Below are positions 18,210 to 27,624 of a DNA stretch of 64,000 nucleotides, piece by piece. This stretch comes from an uncultured Bacteroidota bacterium (GTDB lineage: Bacteria; Bacteroidota; Bacteroidia; Chitinophagales; Chitinophagaceae), in the NCBI GenBank assembly GCA_902826165.1, contig CADEDV010000001.1:101693-165692 (forward strand), given 5' to 3'. Numbering within the stretch: the first letter of the stretch is position 1; each line of letters starts with the position of its first letter. Made by a program: the position numbers and the translations under genes. Below the pieces are notes generated by a model, which was not told the DNA's origin, did no database searches, and was given only the letters and a program-made list of their open reading frames with translations.

Positions 18210-18340
18210 TGCGTAAATAAACATCATTCCCGCTGATGCCGGTACCGGAATATCTGAGTAGAATTGGATTGGATTTTAACGATTGCGGATAAACTTCCGA
18301 CGTTTTTCATTACGATTCTTAAACAATCAAACAACGCCAT

Positions 18341-21300
18341 ATGAAGAAGCTTGCGCTGCTTTTCCTCTTCTCTGTTGTTCTTACTTCCCTTCTTTTTGCA
18401 CAAGAAAAAACCGTAAAAGGTAAAGTGACTGATGATGCCGGTGTACCACTGGCCGGGGTCAGTATTTCTGTGAAAGGAACACGGAAAGGAACACAAACAG
18501 ATAAAGAGGGTAATTTTTCCATTGCAGTTGCCGCCAATGCGGAACTGCTTATTTCTTATGTAGGATTTAAATCCACCACGCTGAATGCCAGCAGCGATAA
18601 CCTGGCCGTGGTGCTGCAAAGGGATGTTTCTTCCAACGAAGAAGTGGTGGTGGTAGGTTATTCCACCATCAAAAGACGTGACCTGACCGGTTCCGTTTCA
18701 TCCGTTGGTTCCAAACAATTGAAAGATATTCCCATCTCTTCTGCAGCCGAAGCATTACAGGGAAGACTGGCTGGTGTACAAGCCATTTCTTCTGAAGGTG
18801 CGCCTGGTGCGGAGATCATTATCCGTGTAAGAGGCGGTGGTTCTATCACCCAGGATAATTCCCCTTTGTATATTGTGGATGGTGTGCAGGTTGAGAATGC
18901 ACTATCTGTTGTTTCGCCACAGGATATCGCTTCAATTGATGTATTGAAGGATGCATCAACAACAGCTATCTATGGAGCAAGGGCGGCAAATGGTGTAGTA
19001 ATTATTACGACCAAAGCTGGTAAGCCCGGTAAAACAACAATTAGTTACAATGGCAGTTATGGTTACAGGAAAGTACCGAAGACCATGGATGTAATGAACC
19101 CTTATGATTTTGTACGCTGGCAGTATGAAAGAAGCCGTGGCAGTGTTGCTGATAGTACCAGTTTTGCACAGACTTACGGAACTACATGGGATACATTGAA
19201 CGTATATAAGAATATACCTGCGATCAACTGGCAGGATGAAGTGTTCGGCAGGAATGCCAGTTTTCAGAATCATAATGTTGCTGTTAATGGTGGCAACCAA
19301 ATGACCAGTTTCAACCTGAGCCTAACTGCAAACCGGGAAGAAGGCGTTCAACTCGAATCCGGTTTCAACAGGAACCTTGTCAATTTCAAACTGGATCATA
19401 AAGTATCGGATAAAGTGAAAGTGGGAATGACGGCCCGTTATCTTGATCAGAAGATCATGGGTGCCGGAACCACCAACAGCGGAACAAGATCGACCAACCG
19501 CCTGCGTCATGCTATCAACTACAGGCCGTTTGAATTACCAACGCCTGCCGGTGGTATTGATGATTTTGACGAAGCCTATTTCCTGGCTTCAAGCGGTGCT
19601 ATTAACCCGGTTATTCTTACCAGGGCCGAATACAGGAAACAGGAAACCAAAGCTACTTACCTGACAGGGTATCTTAATTTTAATATCCTTAAGAACCTGG
19701 TATTCCGGTCAACGCTTGGTTTTGATAATTCAACAACCAGGACTGATCTTTTCTACAGCAAGATCACCAGCACAGCCCGGAACTCTGCTTCTTTGCCCGT
19801 AGCATCAATCGGGCAGCAGAATAACTACTCTCTTAATAACTCAAATACATTACAATATTCAGTAAATAACTATAAGAATCACCATGATATAAGTGTATTA
19901 GTGGGCCAGGAAATGGTGGATCTGCGTTCTAAGCAAAATGCAATAGAAACCCGTTATTTCCCGGCTGATATCACACCTGATAAAGCCCTGGCCAATATGG
20001 GTCTTGGATCTGCTCCATCAGGTTCTGCCCAGCCGTTGCCTACTTCTTTTGTTCAACCACCAAGCCGGATATTTTCTTTGTTTGGGAGAGCGACATATGG
20101 TTATGATGATAAGTATTTAGCCACTTTCAATCTTCGTTCCGACCGTTCTTCCAAATTCAGTTCAGAAAACGGATCGCTGGTATTCCCATCCGGTTCTTTA
20201 GCATGGCGTTTTTCCAAAGAAAAATTCATGGATAAAGTAAACTGGATCAATGATGCAAAACTGCGTTTTGGATTTGGTGCCGTGGGTAATAACCGGATTG
20301 ATAACCTGTTGTATTTACAACTCTATGGAGTAACAGGCCAATATGCTTTGAATCACTCCATCCTGCCAGGTTTTGCTCCAACCGCTTTGGCTAATCCCAA
20401 TCTCAGGTGGGAGTCTAATACCACCCGTAACTTTGGTTTAGATCTTTCTATGTTTAATAACAGGGTGCAGTTTACAATGGATGTTTATAAGAATACTGCA
20501 AAAGATCTTTTGTTAGCCGTGAATATTCCGCCAACATCCGGGTATACACAGCAAATCCAGAACATTGGTTCCTCCTCTAACCGTGGTGTGGAATTTCAGG
20601 TCAGTGCCACACCGATTGCTAAAAAAGATTTTAACTGGACCTCTAATTTTAATATTTCCTTTAATAAGAACAGGGTTGAAAGCTTAGGCGGGGTAGACCA
20701 GATAACCCGTAATTCCGGTTGGCAGGGAAGTGATGGGGTGGATGATTATCTCGTGAAAGTGGGTCAGCCGGCTGGTTTGATGTATGGTTTTGTAACGGAT
20801 GGGTTTTACGGCATCAATGATTTTGATTATAACACAACTACCGGTGTCTACACGATCAAAGCGGGTATTGCAGCAAATGGTGTATACGGTGTTCCGCAAC
20901 CGGGTATGCTGAAATGGAAAGACTTGAATGGTGATGGTGTGATCACAGCTGATGGCGACCGCCAGGTGATTGGCAATGCCAACCCGAAATTCACCGGCGG
21001 ATGGAATAACCAGTTTTCATATGGCAATTTCGACTTGAGTGTGTTTGTAAACTTTGTGGTGGGTAATGATATTTATAATGCTAATAAATTGGAATGGACA
21101 GACGGAGCTTTTTCTAATTTGAATATGCTGAACATCATGAAAGACAGGTGGACCAATATCAACGACCAGGGACAGGTTGTAACAGATCCGACTGCATTGG
21201 CCAAACTGAACGCAAATGCCAAAATATGGTCACCGGTAAGAGTGCAACGCTGGTGGTTGCATTCGTGGGCGGTAGAAGATGGCAGTTACCTGCGGTTCAA

Positions 21301-21526
21301 TAACGTTACAGTTGGTTACACCTTACCGAAGAATGTACTGTCGAAAATGAAAATATCTACCTTCAGGATGTTCTGTACGGTAAATAACCTGGCAACGATC
21401 ACTAACTACTCTGGTTATGATCCTGATGTAACGGCCAGGAGATCTGATCCTTTAACACCGGGTGTTGACTTTGCTGCTTATCCAAGATCAAGAACATGGG
21501 TATTCGGCGTAAACCTTACTTTCTAA
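18341..21526 (+). CDS. SusC-like TonB-dependent outer-membrane transporter
   Basis: A 1061-residue protein: signal peptide (MKKLALLFLFSVVLTSLLFA), a carboxypeptidase-regulatory-like domain (about 25-100), a plug domain with LQGRLAGVQ and SPLYIVDGVQVEN, and a 22-strand barrel region ending FGVNLTF with the terminal Phe typical of outer-membrane proteins. With the SusD-like lipoprotein encoded 19 bases downstream it would import oligosaccharides across the outer membrane using TonB energy. Context points to pectin-derived oligosaccharides. It is the first gene after the LacI-type operator and is followed, beyond susD, by a strong terminator. Confidence 0.96.
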   Translation: MKKLALLFLFSVVLTSLLFAQEKTVKGKVTDDAGVPLAGVSISVKGTRKGTQTDKEGNFSIAVAANAELLISYVGFKSTTLNASSDNLAVVLQRDVSSNEEVVVVGYSTIKRRDLTGSVSSVGSKQLKDIPISSAAEALQGRLAGVQAISSEGAPGAEIIIRVRGGGSITQDNSPLYIVDGVQVENALSVVSPQDIASIDVLKDASTTAIYGARAANGVVIITTKAGKPGKTTISYNGSYGYRKVPKTMDVMNPYDFVRWQYERSRGSVADSTSFAQTYGTTWDTLNVYKNIPAINWQDEVFGRNASFQNHNVAVNGGNQMTSFNLSLTANREEGVQLESGFNRNLVNFKLDHKVSDKVKVGMTARYLDQKIMGAGTTNSGTRSTNRLRHAINYRPFELPTPAGGIDDFDEAYFLASSGAINPVILTRAEYRKQETKATYLTGYLNFNILKNLVFRSTLGFDNSTTRTDLFYSKITSTARNSASLPVASIGQQNNYSLNNSNTLQYSVNNYKNHHDISVLVGQEMVDLRSKQNAIETRYFPADITPDKALANMGLGSAPSGSAQPLPTSFVQPPSRIFSLFGRATYGYDDKYLATFNLRSDRSSKFSSENGSLVFPSGSLAWRFSKEKFMDKVNWINDAKLRFGFGAVGNNRIDNLLYLQLYGVTGQYALNHSILPGFAPTALANPNLRWESNTTRNFGLDLSMFNNRVQFTMDVYKNTAKDLLLAVNIPPTSGYTQQIQNIGSSSNRGVEFQVSATPIAKKDFNWTSNFNISFNKNRVESLGGVDQITRNSGWQGSDGVDDYLVKVGQPAGLMYGFVTDGFYGINDFDYNTTTGVYTIKAGIAANGVYGVPQPGMLKWKDLNGDGVITADGDRQVIGNANPKFTGGWNNQFSYGNFDLSVFVNFVVGNDIYNANKLEWTDGAFSNLNMLNIMKDRWTNINDQGQVVTDPTALAKLNANAKIWSPVRVQRWWLHSWAVEDGSYLRFNNVTVGYTLPKNVLSKMKISTFRMFCTVNNLATITNYSGYDPDVTARRSDPLTPGVDFAAYPRSRTWVFGVNLTF

Positions 21527-21545
21527 CAAACTAAACGATTGCAAT

Positions 21546-23360
21546 ATGAAAATCAAGTTTTATCAATCAATAGCAGCCGTTTCACTGGTTGCAGTATTGA
21601 CAACCGTTGGTTGTAAAAAATATACAGAAGTAGAACCTGTTTCGCAGTATAGTATCCCGCAGGCTTTTTCGGATGTGTCAAATGCCACCAATGCATTAAT
21701 CGGTGTATATGATGAATTGCAGGGTGATAACGGATATGGCATCCGTATCAGTATGTATTATCCTTATGATTCGGATGAAGGTATTGTTAGCGGTAATATT
21801 GATAATGGCCGCCGGGGTGTGGGCCGTTACCAGTTATTACTGACCAATTCAGAAATTGCCAACCCTTTCCGCCAATTATACCGCGGGGTGGAGAAAGCAA
21901 ATCTCTGTATTGAGCAAATCCCATTAATGCCACAATACAGCAGCGGGTCGGCAGCTGACCAGGCAGCCCTAAAACGTTTGCATGGAGAAGCACTGGTGTT
22001 GCGGGCACAGTATTTATTCCAATTAATGCTGAACTGGGGTGATGTACCAGCACCTATGATACCTGCTTACAAACAACCTGATCTTTTTATTCCTCCAACC
22101 GACAGGGATTCTACTTATGATAAACTGATAGCCGACCTGGCTATTGCAAGAGATTTGTTGCCCTGGAGAACCGATGCTGGTCCAAGAAACGAACGCATCA
22201 CCAAAGGTGTTGCTAAAGCACTGAGAGCAAAGATGGCCTTATTCCGTGGGGGGTATTCTTTACGGAAGAACGGACAAATGGAACGGAGAAGCGATTTTCT
22301 TACCTATTATAATATCGCAAAACAAGAATGCGAAGAACTGATGGCAAGAAGGGATCAGCATACACTGAACCCCAGCTATTCAGATATCTGGAGAAAAGTA
22401 ACCTCTTTTACGTATGATCCGCAGGGGGAGATCATTTTTGAAGTAGGTGCCGGTGGTGGTAATGGTAATAGTGACAGCCGGATGGGTAATTATGATGGTC
22501 CAAATCTGAGCAATGCATCAAGATACGGTGCTGGTGGTGGTGGTATTGTAATGCTGCCCAGCTATTTCTATGCTTTTGATTCAGTTGATACACGCCGTGA
22601 TGTAACAGTTACGCATTACCAGGTTACATCTGCTACCAATATTAAAAGTCAGCGTCGCTTAGGTGAATTGAATACCGGTAAGTACCGTCGTGACTGGAGG
22701 GTTCCTCTGTTACCAGGTACGGTATTAAATGTGGGATACAACTGGGCTATGATCCGTTTCTCTGATGTATTATTAATGTATGCAGAAGCAGTGAACGAGA
22801 TCAATAACGGACCGAATGCCGCGGCTATTGCTGCTTTTGAAGAAGTAAGAAAGAGAGCTTATGCAGGAAATACCGGATTGATAGGTGCGACGCCAACTGA
22901 TAAGACGGGATTCTTTAATGCAATCGTAAATGAACGGTATCTTGAATTTGGTCATGAAGGTATCCGCAAGTATGACCTGCTTCGCTGGAACCTGCTGGCT
23001 GCAAAGATTGCAGAAACAAGAACAAAGATTCAGCAGATCAGGGACCGGGTAGCTCCTTATAATAATGTGCCACAGTATATCTATTGGAGAAATAATGGGG
23101 AAGAAATTCAGTATTATGCAGGTGTTGGTGCACCGGCTACCGCACAACCTTTCTGGAGACCCACACAGGTGCCTTCACCAACCACAGGATGGACAAGAAC
23201 AGACTGGGCTCAACATCTTAATGCAAATGCTATTGATGGAAGACCATTATGGCAGGGCTTTGCCTTCTATTTTGTTCCGGGTAAAAGTGAATTATTCCCG
23301 TTTGACCAGGCTACACTTTCTTCTTACCAGGGGAAACTGCAGCAGAATCCTGGTTATTGA
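21546..23360 (+). CDS. SusD/RagB-family surface glycan-binding lipoprotein
   Basis: A 604-residue SusD-like protein. The signal sequence ends in a lipobox (LTTVGC, Cys23), so it is a lipoprotein lidding the SusC barrel at the cell surface. The helical TPR-like N-terminal half carries LHGEALVLRAQYLFQLMLNWGDVP near residue 150, a SusD hallmark, and the C-terminal half has RFSDVLLMYAEAVNE near 405 and FGHEGIRKYDLLRWN near 470. It captures glycan and hands it to the transporter. It is co-transcribed with susC and ends 36 bases before a composite hairpin terminator. Confidence 0.96.
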   Translation: MKIKFYQSIAAVSLVAVLTTVGCKKYTEVEPVSQYSIPQAFSDVSNATNALIGVYDELQGDNGYGIRISMYYPYDSDEGIVSGNIDNGRRGVGRYQLLLTNSEIANPFRQLYRGVEKANLCIEQIPLMPQYSSGSAADQAALKRLHGEALVLRAQYLFQLMLNWGDVPAPMIPAYKQPDLFIPPTDRDSTYDKLIADLAIARDLLPWRTDAGPRNERITKGVAKALRAKMALFRGGYSLRKNGQMERRSDFLTYYNIAKQECEELMARRDQHTLNPSYSDIWRKVTSFTYDPQGEIIFEVGAGGGNGNSDSRMGNYDGPNLSNASRYGAGGGGIVMLPSYFYAFDSVDTRRDVTVTHYQVTSATNIKSQRRLGELNTGKYRRDWRVPLLPGTVLNVGYNWAMIRFSDVLLMYAEAVNEINNGPNAAAIAAFEEVRKRAYAGNTGLIGATPTDKTGFFNAIVNERYLEFGHEGIRKYDLLRWNLLAAKIAETRTKIQQIRDRVAPYNNVPQYIYWRNNGEEIQYYAGVGAPATAQPFWRPTQVPSPTTGWTRTDWAQHLNANAIDGRPLWQGFAFYFVPGKSELFPFDQATLSSYQGKLQQNPGY

Positions 23361-23396
23361 TGAATGATATGTAAACGATTCTCGTGTGTTTTCGTA

Positions 23397-23468
23397 AAGG
23401 CTGCTTATCCGAAGTAAACCAGTTTAGCAGAGGCAGGTTTACCCAGTGGAATAAGCAGCCTTATTTTT
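23397..23468 (+). terminator. Composite hairpin terminator after susD
   Basis: An outer stem (AAGGCTGCTTATCC at 23397-23410 with the matching arm at 23448-23462) encloses an inner stem (GTAAACC at 23414-23420 with GGTTTAC at 23436-23442), and the structure is followed by ATTTTT. It separates the transporter pair from the enzyme operon. Confidence 0.75.
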
Positions 23469-23478
23469 ACCGGTTACG
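23465..23478. promoter_or_regulatory. Degenerate operator-like site before the pectate lyase gene
   Basis: TTTTACCGGTTACG keeps the CCGG centre and most of one half of the CGTTnCCGGnAACG operator, but the left half is poor and it overlaps the terminator T-run. It is 23 bases before the pectate lyase start. Tentative. Confidence 0.25.
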
Positions 23479-23500
23479 TCTGTTTTAATACACAACAGCA

Positions 23501-24922
23501 ATGACTACATTTAAAAAGATAGTTACAGGAAGCTTTTGCGGATTATTATTATTGTCGTGCAATGCACAAAAACAGGCAATGCCTGCTGGTGAAACTGACC
23601 AGCCAATCGCCTTTCCCGGAGCTGAAGGTTTTGGCAAATTTGCAACGGGCGGCCGTGGTGGAACTGTTTATATTGTCAGTAACCTCGATGACAAAGGCCC
23701 GGGCAGTTTCCGGGACGCAGCTGAGGCAAAAGGAAAACGAATAATTGTTTTTGCAGTCTCCGGCACAATACATCTTGCATCAAAACTATCTATAAAAGGG
23801 GATGTAACTATTGCAGGACAAACAGCCCCTGGTGATGGAATTTGTCTCGCTGATTATTCCGTTTCATTAGGGGGTGATAATATCATTTTACGGTACATGC
23901 GTTTCCGGATGGGAGATAAAAATCAAAAAGGAGGCATGGTGGATGGAAATGGCGGTGATGATGCATTCGGTAGTTTTAAGAGAAAACATATCATTATTGA
24001 CCACTGTAGTATGAGCTGGAGTACCGATGAAGTGTTTTCTGTGTATGGTGGTGACAGTACTACATTACAATGGAACCTGATCAGCGAACCGCTTAATTAT
24101 TCGTATCATTTTGAAACCGGGGATAAAGACTGGGAACATCATGGCTTTGGTGGTATCTGGGGTGGCCTTCATTTATCAGCACACCATAATTTATTTGCCC
24201 ATTGCATCAATCGTACTCCAAGATTCAACGGGATAAGGCATACGCCAACAGAATTTGTTGATTACCGCAACAATGTTATTTATAACTGGGGAGGTAATAA
24301 TATCTATGCCGGGGAAGGCGGCGATTATAATATCATCAACAACTATTATAAATACGGACCGGGGACTAACAAGAACGTACGTTTCCGGATCGTAAACCCG
24401 GGCCGGAATGAAAAGATCGGTTTTGGTAAATGGTATGTCGATGGAAATCATGTGGATGAGGCAAAGGATATCAGCAAGAATAACTGGCTTGGTATACAAA
24501 TGGGTAATGAAGGAACTGAAACCGACAAGAAAAACACCATCATTGATAAACCGCATCCTGCTGTTGCCATACCTGCACAAACAGCTGTTGAAGCATACGA
24601 GTCAGTATTACAATCAGTGGGGGCCAGTTATAAAAGAGATACATTAGATGAGCGGATCATTAATGATGTAAAGAACAGGACAGGTAAATTCATTGATGTG
24701 CAGGGAGGGTTTCCACATGGCACCGGGTATGAAATGACCATCAGTGCATGGCCGCTATTGAAACAACTGGCTACGCTTGCCGATACTGATAAAGATGGGA
24801 TGCCGGATGAATGGGAAAAAAAGCAGGGATTGAACCCTGCTGACCCGGCGGATGCCGCAAAAAATAAACTGCATTTTCATTATACAAATATTGAAGTATA
24901 TATTAACGGACTGCTGAAATGA
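23501..24922 (+). CDS. Pectate lyase, polysaccharide lyase family 1 type, lipoprotein
   Basis: A 473-residue protein with a lipobox signal (LLLLSC, Cys20). The mature part is a right-handed parallel beta-helix: FPGAEGFGKFATGGRGGTVY near residue 38, TIAGQTAPGDGI near 105, IIIDHCSMSWSTDEVFS near 165, and HHNLFAHCINRTPRFNGIRH near 228, the region of the PL1 catalytic Arg. The tail DTDKDGMPDEWEKKQGLNP (near 428) is a calcium-binding EF-hand-like loop common in Bacteroidota lyases. It would cut de-esterified homogalacturonan by beta-elimination, leaving unsaturated ends, on the cell surface. First gene of a long operon; its stop overlaps the next start by 4 bases. Confidence 0.9.
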   Translation: MTTFKKIVTGSFCGLLLLSCNAQKQAMPAGETDQPIAFPGAEGFGKFATGGRGGTVYIVSNLDDKGPGSFRDAAEAKGKRIIVFAVSGTIHLASKLSIKGDVTIAGQTAPGDGICLADYSVSLGGDNIILRYMRFRMGDKNQKGGMVDGNGGDDAFGSFKRKHIIIDHCSMSWSTDEVFSVYGGDSTTLQWNLISEPLNYSYHFETGDKDWEHHGFGGIWGGLHLSAHHNLFAHCINRTPRFNGIRHTPTEFVDYRNNVIYNWGGNNIYAGEGGDYNIINNYYKYGPGTNKNVRFRIVNPGRNEKIGFGKWYVDGNHVDEAKDISKNNWLGIQMGNEGTETDKKNTIIDKPHPAVAIPAQTAVEAYESVLQSVGASYKRDTLDERIINDVKNRTGKFIDVQGGFPHGTGYEMTISAWPLLKQLATLADTDKDGMPDEWEKKQGLNPADPADAAKNKLHFHYTNIEVYINGLLK

Positions 24923-25671
24923 AAAAGATACTCATCATTCCTGTAGCTGCTTGTTTGCTGGCATTTATCTTACCAGTCAAAAAGAAAATAAAAATATTCC
25001 TGGCAGGTGATTCCACCATTGCGATCAAGGATTCTAAAGTATATCCAGAAACCGGTTGGGGAATGCCATTTGTGTATTTCTGGGATTCGACAATTACAGT
25101 AGTGAACAGGGCCAGGAACGGCCGCAGTACTAAAACATTCATCAGTGAAGGATTGTGGAAGTCTGTTATCAGCGAAGCAGGTGAAGGTGATTATGTGATC
25201 ATCCAGTTTGGCCATAATGATGCAGCCGTAACAAAACCTGAACGCTACGCCACCCCCGATACTTTTAAAATGAACCTGGCCCGTTTCATCAAGGAAACGA
25301 GGGAGAAAAAAGCGACGCCCATTTTATTTACACCCGTATCACGAAGAAAATTTGATAAGGAAGGAAAGGCAGTTGAAACACATGAACTTTATGCAGCTTT
25401 AGTGAAAGAAGTGGCTGCTCAGGAGAAAACTGATTTGATTGACCTGGATGAACTGAGTAAAGCATTATACCAGCAGTTTGGCCCGGAATTATCAAAGCTG
25501 CTGTTCCTCCAGTTAAAACCCGGTGAACACCCAAATTACCCGGACGGCAGGGATGATAATACGCATTTCAATGAGTTGGGGGCAAGGCTGGTTGCGCAGT
25601 TAGTGCTGAAGGAACTGGTAACGATAAAACCTGACCTGGCTGAAAGGGTTGTTTCAACAGCAAAAAAATAG
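24919..25671 (+). CDS. Rhamnogalacturonan acetylesterase, CE12, SGNH fold (first copy)
   Basis: A 250-residue exported SGNH hydrolase: signal peptide, block I IFLAGDSTIAI (Ser nucleophile near residue 32), block II RARNGRSTKTF, block III IQFGHNDA, and block V DDNTHFNELGARL with the catalytic Asp/His. The family removes acetyl groups from rhamnogalacturonan I backbone galacturonate. Its start overlaps the pectate lyase stop by 4 bases (ATGA). A clear paralogue lies at 32555-33307; the two share LLFLQLKPGEHPNYP and the following DNTHF.ELGARLVAQLVL block almost unchanged. Confidence 0.92.
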   Translation: MKKILIIPVAACLLAFILPVKKKIKIFLAGDSTIAIKDSKVYPETGWGMPFVYFWDSTITVVNRARNGRSTKTFISEGLWKSVISEAGEGDYVIIQFGHNDAAVTKPERYATPDTFKMNLARFIKETREKKATPILFTPVSRRKFDKEGKAVETHELYAALVKEVAAQEKTDLIDLDELSKALYQQFGPELSKLLFLQLKPGEHPNYPDGRDDNTHFNELGARLVAQLVLKELVTIKPDLAERVVSTAKK

Positions 25672-25672
25672 C

Positions 25673-27565
25673 ATGAGAGTACTGGTTATTATATTATTTG
25701 TATTGACAGCTTTATTTGCCAACACCCAATCAACAGCGGGAATCACCGGCATCCGTGATACCTCTTATAATGTAAACAACGAGCTTAAAAAGAACCAGAA
25801 GAATTATCCGTTCATTCAATTGCCATCAACCCCCAAAGCAGGGATAGTAGCTGAAAAAAAAGGTATTGTCTATTGTCAGCGGGGTAGCCGGAAACTTTTA
25901 CTTGATGTCTTTAGTCCTGCACAAAAAACAAAAACTAAGAAAGCTGCTATTCTCATCATCCATGGCGGCGGCTGGAGAAGTGGTGACCGCAATTTGCATT
26001 ATGCATTAGCACAGCGACTGGCAGCATTGGGTTATGTCTGTATCACTCCTGAGTACCGGTTATCAACGGAGGCATTATATCCTGCAGCCATTCACGATAT
26101 CAAAGCAGCGATCCGGTGGGTGAGAAAGAATGCGGATAAATACGAAATTGACACCAATATGATCGTTGCTTCCGGCCATTCAGCGGGTGGGGAACTGGCT
26201 GCTTTTATGGGAGCAACAAATGGGTTAAAAGCATTTGAAGGGGCCGGAAGTAATAATACTGCTTCCAGTAAAGTAAATGCAGTGATTGATATTGACGGTA
26301 CACTGGCTTTTATTCACCCTGAATCAGGAGAGGGAGATGACAGCAAGAGAATATCAGCAGCCACACACTGGTTTGGGTATTCAAAAACCGAAAATCCCGC
26401 GATATGGAAAGAGGCTGCTCCATTAACGCATGTGGGTTCGCATACTCCTCCTACTCTTTTCATCAACAGCAGTGTGGCCCGGATGCATGCAGGCCGGGAA
26501 GATTTTATCCGTGTATTGAATCAATATGGTATTCCTTCATCGGTTCAAACATTTGAAGGCTCCCCGCATTCTTTTATATTATTTAATCCCTGGCTCGATT
26601 CAACTGTTACCGTTATTAATGATTTTTTGAAAAGAACATTCGTTAAAAAAAATAAAGGTGCTACTACTCAAATTACAGTGGCGAAAGACGGTAGTGGCGA
26701 TTTTTCGTCCGTACAGGCTGCATTGAATGCTGTTCCGCTGAATAATAAAAAGCCATTTACTATCCTGGTAAAGAATGGTGTTTATAAAGAAAAGCTGCGA
26801 CTTGATTCTTCTAAAAATTTTGTCACACTTATCGGGGAAGATAAATTCAACACGGTCCTGACCTATAATGATCACACTGGAAAACTTTCTCCCACAGGGG
26901 ATACGATTAACACAAGGACTTCCTGGAGTTTTTTGCTGAAGGCAGATAATTTTACTGCCCGCAACATCACTTTTCAAAACGATGCAGGTTTTACCGCAGG
27001 GCAGGCTGTGGCGATGGAAGCAGATGGTGATAAAATCGTATTTACAAATTGCCGCTTTATTGGCAACCAGGATGTTTTGTTTACCAACAGTGAGAAAAGC
27101 CGCCAGTATTATGAGCACTGTTATATTGAAGGCACAACCGATTTTATCTTTGGTTCAGCAACCGTTTGGTTTGAACAATGCCATATTCACAGTAAAAAGA
27201 ACTCTCACATTACAGCAGCTTCCACCCCGGCAGGCAGGCAATTCGGTTATATTTTTAATGATTGTGTGCTAACCGGGGATACTTCCTTGCACAATGTTTC
27301 CTTAGGTCGTCCCTGGAGGCCTTATGCTTCCGTGCTGTATATGCGCTGTTTTATCGGTGAGCATATTAAGCCCGAAGGGTGGAGCAACTGGAATAACACT
27401 GAAAACTATAAGACCACCCGTTATGCTGAGTATAAAAATTACGGAGCTTCGGCTGAACCCGGCAAAAGAGTGAACTGGGCCAGGCAGCTGACTGATGAAG
27501 AAGCAAAAGAAATAACACTTAAAAGTATCTTCAGCGACTGGATGCCCCGGGAAAGTTCACAATAA
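25673..27565 (+). CDS. Bimodular esterase: alpha/beta hydrolase followed by CE8 pectin methylesterase
   Basis: A 630-residue exported fusion. After the signal peptide (MRVLVIILFVLTALFA) comes an alpha/beta hydrolase of the BD-FAE/acetylesterase type (about 75-325) with an HGGGW oxyanion motif, nucleophile elbow GHSAGG near 166 and His in GSPHSF near 296. A CE8 domain follows (about 335-625) with ITVAKDGSGDFSSVQ, catalytic Asp in GNQDVLF, second Asp in GTTDFIFG and Arg in LGRPWRPY. It would strip acetyl or other ester groups and methyl esters from pectin. The start at 25673, one base after the preceding stop, replaces a longer frame from 25649. The other fusion at 33318 has the same two domain types in reverse order. 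Confidence 0.92.
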   Translation: MRVLVIILFVLTALFANTQSTAGITGIRDTSYNVNNELKKNQKNYPFIQLPSTPKAGIVAEKKGIVYCQRGSRKLLLDVFSPAQKTKTKKAAILIIHGGGWRSGDRNLHYALAQRLAALGYVCITPEYRLSTEALYPAAIHDIKAAIRWVRKNADKYEIDTNMIVASGHSAGGELAAFMGATNGLKAFEGAGSNNTASSKVNAVIDIDGTLAFIHPESGEGDDSKRISAATHWFGYSKTENPAIWKEAAPLTHVGSHTPPTLFINSSVARMHAGREDFIRVLNQYGIPSSVQTFEGSPHSFILFNPWLDSTVTVINDFLKRTFVKKNKGATTQITVAKDGSGDFSSVQAALNAVPLNNKKPFTILVKNGVYKEKLRLDSSKNFVTLIGEDKFNTVLTYNDHTGKLSPTGDTINTRTSWSFLLKADNFTARNITFQNDAGFTAGQAVAMEADGDKIVFTNCRFIGNQDVLFTNSEKSRQYYEHCYIEGTTDFIFGSATVWFEQCHIHSKKNSHITAASTPAGRQFGYIFNDCVLTGDTSLHNVSLGRPWRPYASVLYMRCFIGEHIKPEGWSNWNNTENYKTTRYAEYKNYGASAEPGKRVNWARQLTDEEAKEITLKSIFSDWMPRESSQ

Positions 27566-27624
27566 AAAGATGTATATATTACTGGCGTAAACAGAAATGA
27601 TCTTGCCAACCTCTAATTACCTGC

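Larger units (their letters stand above)
17977..18340. other. 364-base regulatory region between LacI gene and susC
   Basis: No gene is visible. It contains a GTTCC/GGAAC dyad (18059-18074), the main operator (18192-18209) with its conserved right flank to 18222, a perfect 10-base palindrome CCGGTACCGG (18239-18248), and a further half-site copy AACGATTGCG (18279-18288). I could not find a confident TAnnTTTG element in front of susC. Confidence 0.7.

Noticed and set aside
18239..18248. CCGGTACCGG perfect palindrome as a separate operator
   Set aside because: Ten bases of high symmetry are common in this GC context, and CCGGTACCG beside the GH28 operator is only part of it. It is noted within the regulatory region but not counted as an independent site.
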